Assembly (NCBI RefSeq): GCF_900120155.1
Contig: NZ_LT635549.1
Location: 1,644,688-1,708,687 of the forward strand
Length of the DNA stretch: 64,000 nucleotides
Reading direction: 5' to 3'
Source of the DNA: Clostridium sp. Marseille-P3244
Lineage (GTDB): Bacteria > Bacillota > Clostridia > Lachnospirales > Lachnospiraceae
Part shown: piece by piece, positions 8,768 to 17,110 of the stretch
How the letters are laid out: each line of letters begins with the position of its first letter
Numbering within the stretch: the stretch's first letter is position 1
Program-made: the position numbers and the translations under genes
The notes under the pieces: model-generated
The model's input: only the letters and a program-made list of their open reading frames with translations
The model's database searches: none
What the model was told of the DNA's origin: nothing

Positions 8768-9469
8768 ATGGGAATGATACTTGCAAAAAATGTTTCAAAA
8801 ATTTATGAAACTGGCTCAAAAAAAACTTATGCTTTGAGTGATGTTTCCTTTGAAATTGACAAAGGAGAATTTGTGGTGATTTTAGGGCAGTCGGGAGCTG
8901 GAAAAAGCACCTTATTAAATATCTTAGGTGGAATTGACTCTTTAAGCACTGGAGAAGTAATCGTTAATGACAGTCCCCTTTCAAAAATGAAAGAAAATGA
9001 ATTAGCTGAATATAGAGCAAAAGAAATTGGATTTATCTTTCAGTTCTATAATCTTATTCCTACTTTAACAGTATATGAAAATGTTGCATTGATGAAAGAT
9101 ATTAAAGATGACATTCTCAATCCAATAACTATATTAGAACGTGTTGGGCTGAAAAATCATGTAAAGAAATTTCCTAATCAGCTATCTGGCGGTGAACAGC
9201 AAAGAGTATCTATTGCTAGAGCTATTACAAAAAATCCAGAAATATTATTGTGTGATGAGCCAACAGGTGCTTTGGATAGCGAAACAGGTTGTAAGGTTTT
9301 ACAGCTTATTCAAGATGTTTGCCGAGAATTTCAAAAAACAGTAATTATCGTAACTCATAATTCCAATATAGCAAAAGTGGCTGATAAGGTAATTCGATTA
9401 AAAAATGGAAAAATTTTGGAAATATCACTTAATGATAGTCCCGCAGATATAAAGGAAGTGGAATGGTAA
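8768..9469 (+). CDS. MacB/LolD-type ABC transporter ATPase
   Basis: A 233-residue ATPase with Walker A GQSGAGKST, Q-loop FIFQFYNLIPTL, signature LSGGEQQRVSIARAI, Walker B ILLCDEPTGALD and His switch VTHNSNIAKVADKVI. ATG 8768 is preferred because AAAGGA lies nine bases upstream; ATG 8759 abuts it. One base separates its stop from the next permease start. With the TetR gene upstream it forms cassette C. It is AT-rich and only distantly like the cassette-B ATPase. Confidence 0.93.
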   Translation: MGMILAKNVSKIYETGSKKTYALSDVSFEIDKGEFVVILGQSGAGKSTLLNILGGIDSLSTGEVIVNDSPLSKMKENELAEYRAKEIGFIFQFYNLIPTLTVYENVALMKDIKDDILNPITILERVGLKNHVKKFPNQLSGGEQQRVSIARAITKNPEILLCDEPTGALDSETGCKVLQLIQDVCREFQKTVIIVTHNSNIAKVADKVIRLKNGKILEISLNDSPADIKEVEW

Positions 9470-9470
9470 A

Positions 9471-11732
9471 ATGCTGATTAGAAAAATGCTCCGTGATGTT
9501 TGGAAAAATAAAGTTCCTTTTGTTGCTATATTTTTGATGATGTTCGCTGGAAATTTTATTTTCTCTGGAATTACTAGCGAATATAATGGAATGAATAAAT
9601 CTTTTCATTCTTTTATTGAGGAAACTAATCTTGCTGACGTATGGGTAACTTCAAATGGATTTAATAGCACCGATATACAAACTTTGAAAGATGATAAGAA
9701 TATCTCGAATGTTGAACAGCGTCTATTGCTCAATGCTACTCTGAGTAACAACTCTGAAAAATCTGTTGATTTGTATGTTTTAGACAATACAAATGATATT
9801 TCAAAAATGAAAGTTGTGGCTGGGAAAAACTATTCTGCTGATATAGATGGTTTGTGGCTAGATTACACCTTTGCTAATGAAAATGACTATAAACTTAACG
9901 ATACTCTAACAGTAGATGTAAATGGACATGAAATAAAAAAAGTAATAGTAGGATTTTGTTATTCCCCAGAATATATCTATAATACAAAAAATGGAGAAAT
10001 GCTTCCCGATCACAAAAACAACGGGTTTGCGTTTGTTAATGAACAATTTGTCAGTGGCTTACTTCCCGTATCATATAATCAATTATTGATAACAGGAAAC
10101 GGAGACATAGAAAAATCCGTAAAAGATATTTTAGGCTCTAACAATATCACGATTGTAGAGAAGAATAATCACCCTAGTTATTCAATGATAAGTGATGAAA
10201 TCACACAACATAAGGAAATTGGCTTGATTTTTGTAGCCGTATTTTTCTTTATTGCTATGCTCATTACTATTACAACGGTACATCGTTTGCTTAATTCACA
10301 ACGTATGCAGATTGGGATTTTAAAATCGTTGGGATTTCGTAAACGAAAACTCTACATACACTATATTTCGCATAGTACATTTGTATGTGCGGTAGGGTCT
10401 TTTATCGGCTGGTGTATTGGTTATATTATTCTACCTAAGACACTTTATCCAGTTATGGAAGAAATATATACTTTGCCAAAATTATCTCCCTCCATGTTAA
10501 GTGGTAGTTGGTTAATGCCTATTATATGCACTCTGATATGTCTGTTAATTTCTATGCTGGTATGCAGAAAATATCTAAGAGGTAATGCGTCAATTATACT
10601 CTATTCTAATTCGACGGGAAAAAATTATAAAGATTTACCTCTTTATTCATTACGAAAACATTTATCATTTTATGGTCAATGGAATGTACGAGATATTTTT
10701 CGCAATAAGCTGAGAAGTTTTATGACAATATTTGGTGTAATTGGTTGTGTATCTTTATTATTTGCTTCATTGGGATTGTATACATCAATGAATAATATGT
10801 CGGATTGGACATTTGATAAGATACAGACCTATAACACAAAGGTAACAGGTGATTTCACTGATGAAGAATATAAAAGTCAGTTAATAAAAGATATGTTTGG
10901 TGAGGAACTAATGGAAACATCTGTTGAAATTGAGCATGAAGGTCAAGAACAGACCGTTGCCTTTACAGGATTGGAAAGTCAAGATTTTATTCGATTATAC
11001 GATACTGACAATCATAATGTGAATTTAAAATCTGGTATTGCTGTTTCAAAAAATACGGCAAAAGAAATGAACATCAAAGTAGGTGACCGCATTAAATGGA
11101 GATTTTCTGGAAACTCTACATGGTATTTAAGTGTTGTAAAAGTAATTATCCGTACACCTATGACACAGGGAATTACTATGATGAAAACGGAAATGGAAAA
11201 AGAAAACATACCGTTTATTACAACATCTATTATTGGTGAGGAAATCGAAAATGCAAAAATAAATACTGATTATATCAGCAGTATACAAAACAGGGCTGAT
11301 TTAGAAGAAAGTTTGAGTACCATGCTAAATGCGTCAATTATGTTAAGTACTTTATTCTTAATCATGGCGGTATTGCTTGGAAGTGTTATTCTATATAATT
11401 TAGGAACTTTATCTTATATGGAAAGATATAGGGATATGGCTACATTAAAAGTGTTAGGGTTTAATAACAAAAGAATTAGAAAACTTATGATACAGCAAAA
11501 TATATGGCTTACAATAGTGGGAATTATTATCGGACTTCCTATCGGATATGGATTGTTGGGTATTATGGTAAGTACAGTACAGACATCAATAGATATGGAA
11601 ACATACGCTCCTGTATATGTATATGGTGTCAGTATTTTAGGTACATTTATTCTTTCGTGGATAATCAATAAGGTGTTATCTCTGAAAGTGAAATCTATTG
11701 ATATGGTATCAGCATTAAAGATAAATGAGTAG
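9471..11732 (+). CDS. Large FtsX-family ABC permease (two FtsX domains)
   Basis: A 753-residue permease with two FtsX domains in one chain. TM1 is near 15-35. An extracytoplasmic domain follows, then helices near 253-275, 305-325 and 350-370 with the loop QRMQIGILKSLGFRKRKL. A second N-terminal-type helix lies near 415-435, then a second extracytoplasmic domain. The last helices lie near 625-650, 675-700 and 715-735, with the loop RYRDMATLKVLGFNNKRI. This double layout matches bacitracin/lipid-II-targeting peptide and lipoprotein exporters. A single chain can act with an ATPase dimer. Confidence 0.9.
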   Translation: MLIRKMLRDVWKNKVPFVAIFLMMFAGNFIFSGITSEYNGMNKSFHSFIEETNLADVWVTSNGFNSTDIQTLKDDKNISNVEQRLLLNATLSNNSEKSVDLYVLDNTNDISKMKVVAGKNYSADIDGLWLDYTFANENDYKLNDTLTVDVNGHEIKKVIVGFCYSPEYIYNTKNGEMLPDHKNNGFAFVNEQFVSGLLPVSYNQLLITGNGDIEKSVKDILGSNNITIVEKNNHPSYSMISDEITQHKEIGLIFVAVFFFIAMLITITTVHRLLNSQRMQIGILKSLGFRKRKLYIHYISHSTFVCAVGSFIGWCIGYIILPKTLYPVMEEIYTLPKLSPSMLSGSWLMPIICTLICLLISMLVCRKYLRGNASIILYSNSTGKNYKDLPLYSLRKHLSFYGQWNVRDIFRNKLRSFMTIFGVIGCVSLLFASLGLYTSMNNMSDWTFDKIQTYNTKVTGDFTDEEYKSQLIKDMFGEELMETSVEIEHEGQEQTVAFTGLESQDFIRLYDTDNHNVNLKSGIAVSKNTAKEMNIKVGDRIKWRFSGNSTWYLSVVKVIIRTPMTQGITMMKTEMEKENIPFITTSIIGEEIENAKINTDYISSIQNRADLEESLSTMLNASIMLSTLFLIMAVLLGSVILYNLGTLSYMERYRDMATLKVLGFNNKRIRKLMIQQNIWLTIVGIIIGLPIGYGLLGIMVSTVQTSIDMETYAPVYVYGVSILGTFILSWIINKVLSLKVKSIDMVSALKINE

Positions 11733-11769
11733 ATATGAAAGAAGGCGTAGGTGATAATATGGGGAAAAT

Positions 11770-12274
11770 TAGTTTGGTAATTGCATATTAGAAAACTGAG
11801 AGTAAAAATGGAAAGAAGGAAGATAATATAGGACGTTTATTAGTTGCAGAGTTTAAAGGAAATGAAACACGTCTTTTCGATGAAATCATAGAAGTGTTCC
11901 GTAAATATCCAGATTTTCAAAAATATGAAGTAGACTACACACAGACAATCTCTTTTCCCAATCTTGAAATATTTCCAGATCAAAGAAAGGTATATTGCGG
12001 GAAACGGGAAGTATCTTTGACTACAAAAGAATTTAACCTATTGTGTTATTTTGCAGCCAACGAAGGGAGGGTTCTTACATACGAACAGATTTATCAAAAA
12101 ATATGGGGGAATTATGTGCAGGATATAGAGAATAATACGATTGGCTCCCATGTATGCAAACTGAGAGAAAAATTATACAAAGCCTGCCCGGATCGGCAAT
12201 TTGAGATCCGGTGTGTGCGTGAAATTGGATACTGTTTCGAGGGTAAGTAGAAAAAACAGTCTGATCTTGACGGT
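11770..12274 (+). repeat. Dispersed ~0.5 kb repeat, copy 3, cut by the IS21 element in its terminator
   Basis: The unit runs from TAGTTTGGTAATTGCAT to the terminator loop. Its terminator left arm (CAGTCTGATCTTGACGGT) ends at 12274, where the IS begins; the right arm (CAGGCTGCTTTTTG) resumes at 15834. Past the IS the sequence continues into a kinase 3' end, exactly as copy 1 does. Copies 1 and 3 therefore share a longer duplicated block. Confidence 0.85.
11894..12250 (+). CDS. Stand-alone winged-helix protein (copy 3 of 4)
   Basis: The first standard start is GTG 11894 (118 residues), but homology to copy 1 reaches back to the ATA codon at 11828. A TAG closes the frame further upstream. The winged helix is complete (TKEFNLLCYF, LTYEQIYQKIWG, SHVCKLREKL, VREIGYCFEGK). 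It follows the cassette-C permease. Whether it is translated is uncertain because neither GTG 11894 nor any in-frame ATG has a clear ribosome binding site. Confidence 0.55.
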   Translation: MFRKYPDFQKYEVDYTQTISFPNLEIFPDQRKVYCGKREVSLTTKEFNLLCYFAANEGRVLTYEQIYQKIWGNYVQDIENNTIGSHVCKLREKLYKACPDRQFEIRCVREIGYCFEGK

Positions 12275-12468
12275 TATTGATTTATAATTAAAACTGACCC
12301 AGGTTTTACGAGGAAAACTGACCCACCCTAATGGCGGGGCGTGAGTAAGTAACACCGAATTCTGATACACTGCATCTTGAAAATTTAACACTTAGAATTG
12401 ACCCACCCAATCAGACAATGTAGAATCCTTTCCGTGTGCAATCAGTCACGGAAAGGAGGCGAAAGAAG

Positions 12469-13989
12469 GTGTACGGATTGCAAGATTGGGCAGCTGTCCA
12501 ACGGGTCTATAAGCAGACCCATTCAAAACGTAAAACAGCAAAGATCCTGGGGATCTCCCGGAATACGGTCAGAAAGCTGCTGGAGTTGAAGGAAGAGCCG
12601 ACGTACAGACGGACAGTCTATAAATCCTGTCTGGATGATTATAAAGAACTCATTATTGAGTGGAGATGCGAACCGTATGAATTTAACGGTACGCGGATCT
12701 TCAAAGAACTAAAGAAAAAAGGCTATTCCGGCAGCATCGGTCCTGTTTACAGGTTCCTGCAGAGAGTGGACGAAGATGTGGGGCTCATCAGTTCCAAGGC
12801 TACCGTGCGGATCGAAACACCACCCGGAGACCAGGCACAGTTCGACTGGTCAGAGTACTCCATGGTGATCGGAGGACGTGAACAGAAAGTGTATTGCTTC
12901 GCAATGATCCTTGCCGCATCCAGGAAGAAGGCGGTCTGTTTTTCCCTGAAAGCGGATGCTCCCGCGATTTATGAGGCCATACAGGAGCTGTTCGATGATC
13001 TGGGCGGTGTAACACTGGAATTGTTGATCGATAACCCCAAAGCACTGGTCATTGAAAACAATCCGAAGAGTCAGGACGAGATCCAATATAATCCCCAGGC
13101 TCTGATGATGGCGAAGCATCTGGGGACTGAACTGAATGCATGTCCCTGTTACTGGCCCCGTAAAAAAGGCAAGATCGAAGCTCCATTTCACTATATCGAA
13201 GAACAGTTCATAAAAGGGAACCAGTTCGCTACAATGGAAGAATTGAACCGGCGCGGCAAGGAGTTTGTGAACGGATGGTGCGATGAAGTCCACGGGACAA
13301 CAAAGCGGATCCCTAACCAGCACTATCTGATTGAGGAGAAAGCTGCGCTTCTCCCACTCCCCAAAACACACTACCGGACCAAACGGCTCCAGAAGCGCAT
13401 CATCAGTCCCGACAGCTACATCAATGTTGGCGGCAGTAAGTACAGCGTACCCGTGAAATATGTGGATAAAACACTGCAGTTTCGGATGATCTACGGATTC
13501 CGGATTGAGATCTATGACATGAAAGAGAACCGGATACTGACGGTGGAGGCTTCAGAAGAGAAGCATGCTGTGCGGACGGACCCTTCACACTATGACGCGA
13601 TCGCAACACCGGTCAGCACTTCTATTCCACAGATCCGGCGGGACTTTGCCAGACGTTTCTCAAACGGCCAGCGTTACCTTGACGCTGCCGGCAGGAAATT
13701 TGACCAGCCTACGCATTACGCAAGAAAGATCATGCTTCTGGGAGAACTGTATGATGACTCCACGCTTGACCGCTTTATCGGTTACTGTATCACTTTAGAC
13801 AAGATGGATATCACGTCATTTAAGGGACTACTGAAAGAATACAATGCGGGGAATCTGACGCTGCCGGAAGTATCTTTGGAAGACGTGGGGGCTGTTTGTA
13901 GTAAGGGCTATCGGGATGATGACCCTGCCCTGATGCGCGACTGCAGTTATTATGAGACCAATGCGATGTTATCGGAGGTACAAAGATGA
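12469..13989 (+). CDS. istA: IS21-family transposase IstA
   Basis: A 506-residue DDE transposase. The N-terminal HTH reads VQRVYKQTHSKRKTAKILG. The catalytic core has the first Asp in GDQAQFDWSEY (about residue 125), the second in LELLIDNPKAL (about 188) and the Glu in KKGKIEAPFHYIEEQF (about 236). A C-terminal β-barrel-like DNA-binding domain follows. GTG 12469 is chosen because GGAAAGGAGG lies at proper distance; the frame is open further upstream. It cuts and joins the element ends together with IstB. Its stop overlaps the istB start by four bases. Confidence 0.95.
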   Translation: MYGLQDWAAVQRVYKQTHSKRKTAKILGISRNTVRKLLELKEEPTYRRTVYKSCLDDYKELIIEWRCEPYEFNGTRIFKELKKKGYSGSIGPVYRFLQRVDEDVGLISSKATVRIETPPGDQAQFDWSEYSMVIGGREQKVYCFAMILAASRKKAVCFSLKADAPAIYEAIQELFDDLGGVTLELLIDNPKALVIENNPKSQDEIQYNPQALMMAKHLGTELNACPCYWPRKKGKIEAPFHYIEEQFIKGNQFATMEELNRRGKEFVNGWCDEVHGTTKRIPNQHYLIEEKAALLPLPKTHYRTKRLQKRIISPDSYINVGGSKYSVPVKYVDKTLQFRMIYGFRIEIYDMKENRILTVEASEEKHAVRTDPSHYDAIATPVSTSIPQIRRDFARRFSNGQRYLDAAGRKFDQPTHYARKIMLLGELYDDSTLDRFIGYCITLDKMDITSFKGLLKEYNAGNLTLPEVSLEDVGAVCSKGYRDDDPALMRDCSYYETNAMLSEVQR

Positions 13990-14750
13990 AGCAGAAGGGA
14001 TATCAGACGAATGCGGAATACATCGAATCCATGATGAAACAGTTTAAACTGGTGGATATGCGCGAGCAATACCGGGACCTGATCCTGGAGGCGGAATCTT
14101 CTGCTATGGATTATGAATCCTTTCTTGTCAGGCTTCTTTCTGTGGAGGAAGAAGGAAAACGTGACCGCCGAACGGAAAAGCTTCGCAGGGAAGCATGCTT
14201 TGAGGCCGAAAAACGGCTTGAGGACATTGACTACGGATTTAACCAGTCACTGGACCGGGATAAGATCACGGAACTTGGAGGGCTGGATTTCATTGATGCT
14301 GGTGAAAATGTTATCATTATCGGTCCGCCCGGTGTTGGAAAAAGCATGATCGCCACAGGGATCGGCATGAATGCGATCAGCGCAGGATATAGAGTGCTTT
14401 TTGCCAATGCCAAGGATCTGGTTGACCGACTCTATGAAAAAATGCAGGAAGGGACGCTGCGGGAAACATTGGAAGAATTGAATCGGATCCCGCTGCTTAT
14501 CATTGATGAACTTTCGTATTTAAAAATGGACAGAGAAAGAGAGAGCCTTTTCTTTCAGGTGATCCGCCATCGGTATGAAAAGAACTCCCTCATTATCACG
14601 ACCAACCTGCCCATGGGCAGATGGGACGAGCTGTTTACTGGCAAACTTGCGGCCACAGCGATCCTGGATCGCCTGGTGCATCACTGCCATATCCTTAGTA
14701 TAACGGGTGACAGCTACCGTGTCAAAGGGTCAAAACAGAGTGCGAAATGA
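13986..14750 (+). CDS. istB: IS21-family helper ATPase IstB
   Basis: A 254-residue DnaC-like AAA+ ATPase. Walker A is IGPPGVGKS (about residue 115), Walker B is LLIIDELSYL (about 172), and sensor 1 falls in LIITTNLPMGRW. Length and layout match the family. IstB forms the ATP-controlled ring that bends target DNA and recruits IstA. It overlaps istA by four bases and the next gene's possible ATG by four, so all four genes of the element appear translationally coupled. Confidence 0.95.
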   Translation: MKQKGYQTNAEYIESMMKQFKLVDMREQYRDLILEAESSAMDYESFLVRLLSVEEEGKRDRRTEKLRREACFEAEKRLEDIDYGFNQSLDRDKITELGGLDFIDAGENVIIIGPPGVGKSMIATGIGMNAISAGYRVLFANAKDLVDRLYEKMQEGTLRETLEELNRIPLLIIDELSYLKMDRERESLFFQVIRHRYEKNSLIITTNLPMGRWDELFTGKLAATAILDRLVHHCHILSITGDSYRVKGSKQSAK

Positions 14751-14764
14751 AAGGAATAAGTGAA

Positions 14765-15238
14765 ATGAAGATAAACAAAGAAAAAAGGCAGTTGCTTAAG
14801 CAGGAACTCAGGGAATACGAAAAAGTCACACCCATGACGGAAGAAGAAAGGGAAGCCTTGCATGAATGGGTGGCTGCAGGCAACAGTGTACATGAAAATG
14901 CTTCTATGGCTTCCTATGAAAGCGGAAGTCCGGCAGATTTTCTGGATGTATACCGTGAGGAGGAAGAAATCCGGCGTGCGCTTGATTCCATGAGTTATGA
15001 GGAAGGGAGCAAATATCTTCTTGAAGAATACGGTATTGACCGTGATGGTATTACGACACCAGAGCCGCCTACATATGAGGAATTGAAGGAGAAGGCAAAC
15101 CGGCTTTACAGGACATGTTTCCTGTATTGGGAGTTTCTGGCCGCCAACAATCTGTGCGAGGAAGCATACGAATACGTGCGTAAACATATCAATGAGGAAT
15201 GGCCGTTTGATCCGTTCGACTGGGACATCGCACAATAG
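14765..15238 (+). CDS. IS21 passenger protein 1, unknown function
   Basis: A 157-residue acidic, helical, soluble protein that I do not recognise. Recognisable stretches are KRQLLKQELREYEKVTPMT, LHEWVAAGNSVHENA, FLDVYREEEEIRRAL and YEYVRKHINEEWPFD. ATG 14765 has AAAGGA nine bases upstream; ATG 14747 overlaps the istB stop and would add six residues. The gene lies inside the element's inverted repeats and is coupled to istB, so it moves with it. It could modulate transposition or be plain cargo. No transposase, antitoxin or resistance motif is visible. Confidence 0.75.
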   Translation: MKINKEKRQLLKQELREYEKVTPMTEEEREALHEWVAAGNSVHENASMASYESGSPADFLDVYREEEEIRRALDSMSYEEGSKYLLEEYGIDRDGITTPEPPTYEELKEKANRLYRTCFLYWEFLAANNLCEEAYEYVRKHINEEWPFDPFDWDIAQ

Positions 15239-15248
15239 GAGGCGCAGC

Positions 15249-15692
15249 ATGGGCAAGACAATCATTGGGGAAGAAACATTCCCTAAAATCATTGAACAAT
15301 ACAACAGCGGAGGTAAAACAGCAGCATATGACTATCTTAGGAGCGAGTACGGGATCAAGCATCCTTACTTTGTGATAAACCGGATCAAGGAATGCGGAAA
15401 GTATTTATACGATGCCGATACGGATCATTTCTCCGGAATTGACACAAGTGTGGCTGACGGTGTTTTTATGGATCTTGATGAGTTATGCGGAACAACCGCA
15501 GTTGCAGCGGTCCGTCAGCCCGATCCGGCTTCAGACTCCCGGCCTGTGGCGATGGAAAAACTGGTTCACGAGCTGATCAGTGACCGTCTTCTGACACTAA
15601 GCCGCTACATTACCCTGGATTCATCCACGAGAACGATCCTGATAGATCAGACGTCATTGTCAGCAGACGGATATCAGGTGGTAACCCATTAA
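15249..15692 (+). CDS. IS21 passenger protein 2, unknown function
   Basis: A 147-residue protein with AGGAGG before the ATG, ten bases after passenger 1. The N-terminal half (KIIEQYNSGGKTAAYDYLRS, then YFVINRIKECGKYLY) looks like a helix-turn-helix. The C-terminal half (MEKLVHELISDRLLTLSRYI, then RTILIDQTSL) is predicted mixed α/β. Its stop lies ~135 bp from the right end of the element. A DNA-binding accessory of transposition is a plausible reading. The family is not recognised. Confidence 0.75.
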   Translation: MGKTIIGEETFPKIIEQYNSGGKTAAYDYLRSEYGIKHPYFVINRIKECGKYLYDADTDHFSGIDTSVADGVFMDLDELCGTTAVAAVRQPDPASDSRPVAMEKLVHELISDRLLTLSRYITLDSSTRTILIDQTSLSADGYQVVTH

Positions 15693-15739
15693 CAGGGTGG
15701 GTCAATTCACAGTGTAAAAATCAGGATTGACAGATAGAA

Positions 15740-15786
15740 TTGACCCACCTTAGTACTCCGCTTTATCGGCTACTAAGGTGGGTCAA
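15740..15786. repeat. Perfect 16-bp inverted repeat at the IS21 right end
   Basis: TTGACCCACCTTAGTA (15740-15755) is exactly complementary to TACTAAGGTGGGTCAA (15771-15786), with a 15-base loop. Each arm contains the GACCCACC box repeated near both ends of the element (about 12320 and 12403 on the left, 15697 and 15803 on the right). These are likely transposase-binding sites; the hairpin could also end transcription. Confidence 0.8.
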
Positions 15787-15873
15787 GATTCAACGAAAAA
15801 GTGGGTCAATTTTACTTGACAATCAACAACGGTCAGGCTGCTTTTTGTTGTCATTGGCTCTTTTCAAAAATAT

Positions 15874-16141
15874 TTATTTCAACGGAAAAGAAACTGTAAA
15901 TGTTGCTCCCCCGCCAGCAGTATCGCTCACTTGTATTACTCCATTTAACATTCCAGTTAATTCTTGTGCTATGCTAAGACCCAAACCAAAATTTGTTTTA
16001 TTTGTATGAGATTTATCCCCGCTGAAAAAACGGTCAAAGATATATTTCTTATCTTCATCAGTAATGCCCTGTCCGTGGTCGATAACAGAGAACGCTATTT
16101 GGTGTTTGGTATGGACTGCTTGTACTTCCAATAAAGAGTTA
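15874..16141 (-). pseudogene. 3' fragment of a duplicated sensor histidine kinase
   Basis: The last ~89 codons (NSLLEVQAVHTKHQIAFSV to the stop) match the kinase at 1219-2517 almost base for base, including its convergent terminator. Similarity stops abruptly at the kinase AAAGAGTTA, where Tn916-type sigma-factor sequence begins. The N-box, His box, sensor and start are gone, so it cannot act as a kinase. It is the scar of a second cassette-B copy. Confidence 0.88.
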
Positions 16142-16447
16142 GAAGATATTTCCCCGGCGCAATGGGACAAGCTCTGTACACTGGATGAATACCCCAGCGA
16201 TAGTTTTATGTTCTCGGCCTTTGGCTATGACCTACATATCCGGGACGAACTGGTGGCCGGGGCCTTTGCCAGCCTGCCGGAGCAGGAGCAGCAGATTTTA
16301 ATTCTGCATTGTGTCGCGGCTATGGCGGACGGCGAGATCGGCGGCCTTGTGGGGATGTCCCGCAGCGCCGTCCAGCGCCTCCGCACAAAGACTTTGAACG
16401 AACTGCGGCAGAGGTTAGAGGATAACGGAGGGAGGAACGCGAAATGA
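16142..16447 (+). pseudogene. C-terminal fragment of a Tn916-type sigma-factor-like protein
   Basis: The frame EDISPAQWDKLCTLDEYPSD through FASLPEQEQQILILHCVAAM and the HTH ADGEIGGLVGMSRSAVQRLR to ENGGRNAK-like end encodes sigma-70 region-4-like sequence of Tn916-family Orf7-like proteins. The first ~45 codons are missing because kinase-derived DNA is joined here. The corresponding N-terminal piece of another copy lies at 19833-20051. The stop overlaps the next gene's ATG. Confidence 0.8.
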
Positions 16448-16683
16448 AGCAGCCCACATTCCACGGCAGGGTGCTTCTGCCCCTGTCAGTCTTTGCTGAC
16501 GCCCGCACCGGTGATCCGCTGGCAATGGAGCGCATCTTGCGGTACTATGACGGCTACATAAACAAGTTGTGTACCCGGACGCTCTACGAGCTGGACGGTA
16601 CGCCCCATGTGCGGGTGGACGAGTACATGAAACACCGATTGCAAAACAAGCTGATCCGTGCCATCCTAAAGGACAGCCTGTGA
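16444..16683 (+). CDS. Small helix-turn-helix protein of Tn916-like elements
   Basis: A 79-residue protein (MKQPTFHGRVLLPLSVFADA, MERILRYYDGYINKLCTRTL, then DEYMKHRLQNKLIRAILKD). It matches the Orf8-like helix-turn-helix proteins that sit directly behind the sigma-like gene in Tn916-family elements. It overlaps the upstream fragment by four bases, the usual arrangement. It looks complete, but its partner is truncated and no transfer genes remain, so it is probably stranded. Confidence 0.75.
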   Translation: MKQPTFHGRVLLPLSVFADARTGDPLAMERILRYYDGYINKLCTRTLYELDGTPHVRVDEYMKHRLQNKLIRAILKDSL

Positions 16684-16877
16684 GAAAACGCCGGGCGCAG
16701 GGCCAGCAGGCCGCCGCGTCCGGCGCTTTCTCATGGGCTGTTTTCTACGCATTTAGAAGCCTGTTCTGGCGGGGATTGGATAATCTGTCCTACCTGCCCG
16801 CCGACCGTGCAAGGAGAGCCTTGCTATGATTGGTGTTTCAGTATTTTAAATGCGTATATTGTAGGGAGTATTTTTGC
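16684..16877. other. GC-rich mobile-element debris without an intact gene
   Basis: The stretch resembles the spacer behind Orf8-like genes. It includes AAGGAGAGCCTTGCT and an ATG opening a seven-codon frame that ends in TAA, as if a gene start had been cut. AT-rich DNA begins right after. Confidence 0.4.
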
Positions 16878-17006
16878 TTATGTGCATTTTTCTTCCAGAA
16901 TGATTGCCGGGTTAAAATACTGTTCCACGGGCAGACCGCAATTTCTGATTAGCTGTATGATAACCGGAAAGCTGGGTATCGTTCCGTCGTTTTCGATATT
17001 CGCCAT
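16878..17006 (-). pseudogene. Fragment of an XRE-type regulator
   Basis: Forty-two codons read MANIENDGTIPSFPVIIQLI then RNCGLPVEQYFNPAIILEE. This resembles the end of the HTH region and the linker of Cro/CI-type regulators in conjugative elements (IENG...PSxxxFxxL...VDxYFxPE). The recognition helices upstream are absent and a stop precedes the ATG. Confidence 0.55.
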
Positions 17007-17110
17007 ATAGCATCACCCATTTACATTGTATAATTCATATTTGCCCAATGGAATGTTGCTATATGCAGGTAAGTTAAACTTTATAATTCATATTCTGGTG
17101 TCTAAAGTTT

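Larger units (their letters stand above)
12275..15828 (+). mobile_element. Complete IS21-family insertion sequence with two extra genes
   Basis: The left end TATTGATTTATAATTAAAAC and the reverse complement of the right end (TGTTGATTGTCAAGTAAAAT) form imperfect terminal inverted repeats. They are flanked by the 5-bp duplication ACGGT (12270-12274 and 15829-15833). Inside are istA, istB and two further genes in the same direction. At 3554 bp it is longer than the usual 2-2.5 kb. Repeated GACCCA(CC) subterminal sites occur near both ends. Its GC content is visibly higher than the flanking DNA, so it arrived from elsewhere. All genes look intact, so it may be active. Confidence 0.93.

Noticed and set aside
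12398-12589. 63-codon frame at the left end of the IS21 element
   Set aside because: It lies in the wrong frame over the istA start and contains no recognisable domain.
17029-17094. Direct repeat TATAATTCATATT at 17029-17041 and 17082-17094
   Set aside because: It is a short AT-rich repeat downstream of the HxlR gene. It could be a duplicated promoter-like motif, but nothing else supports a function.
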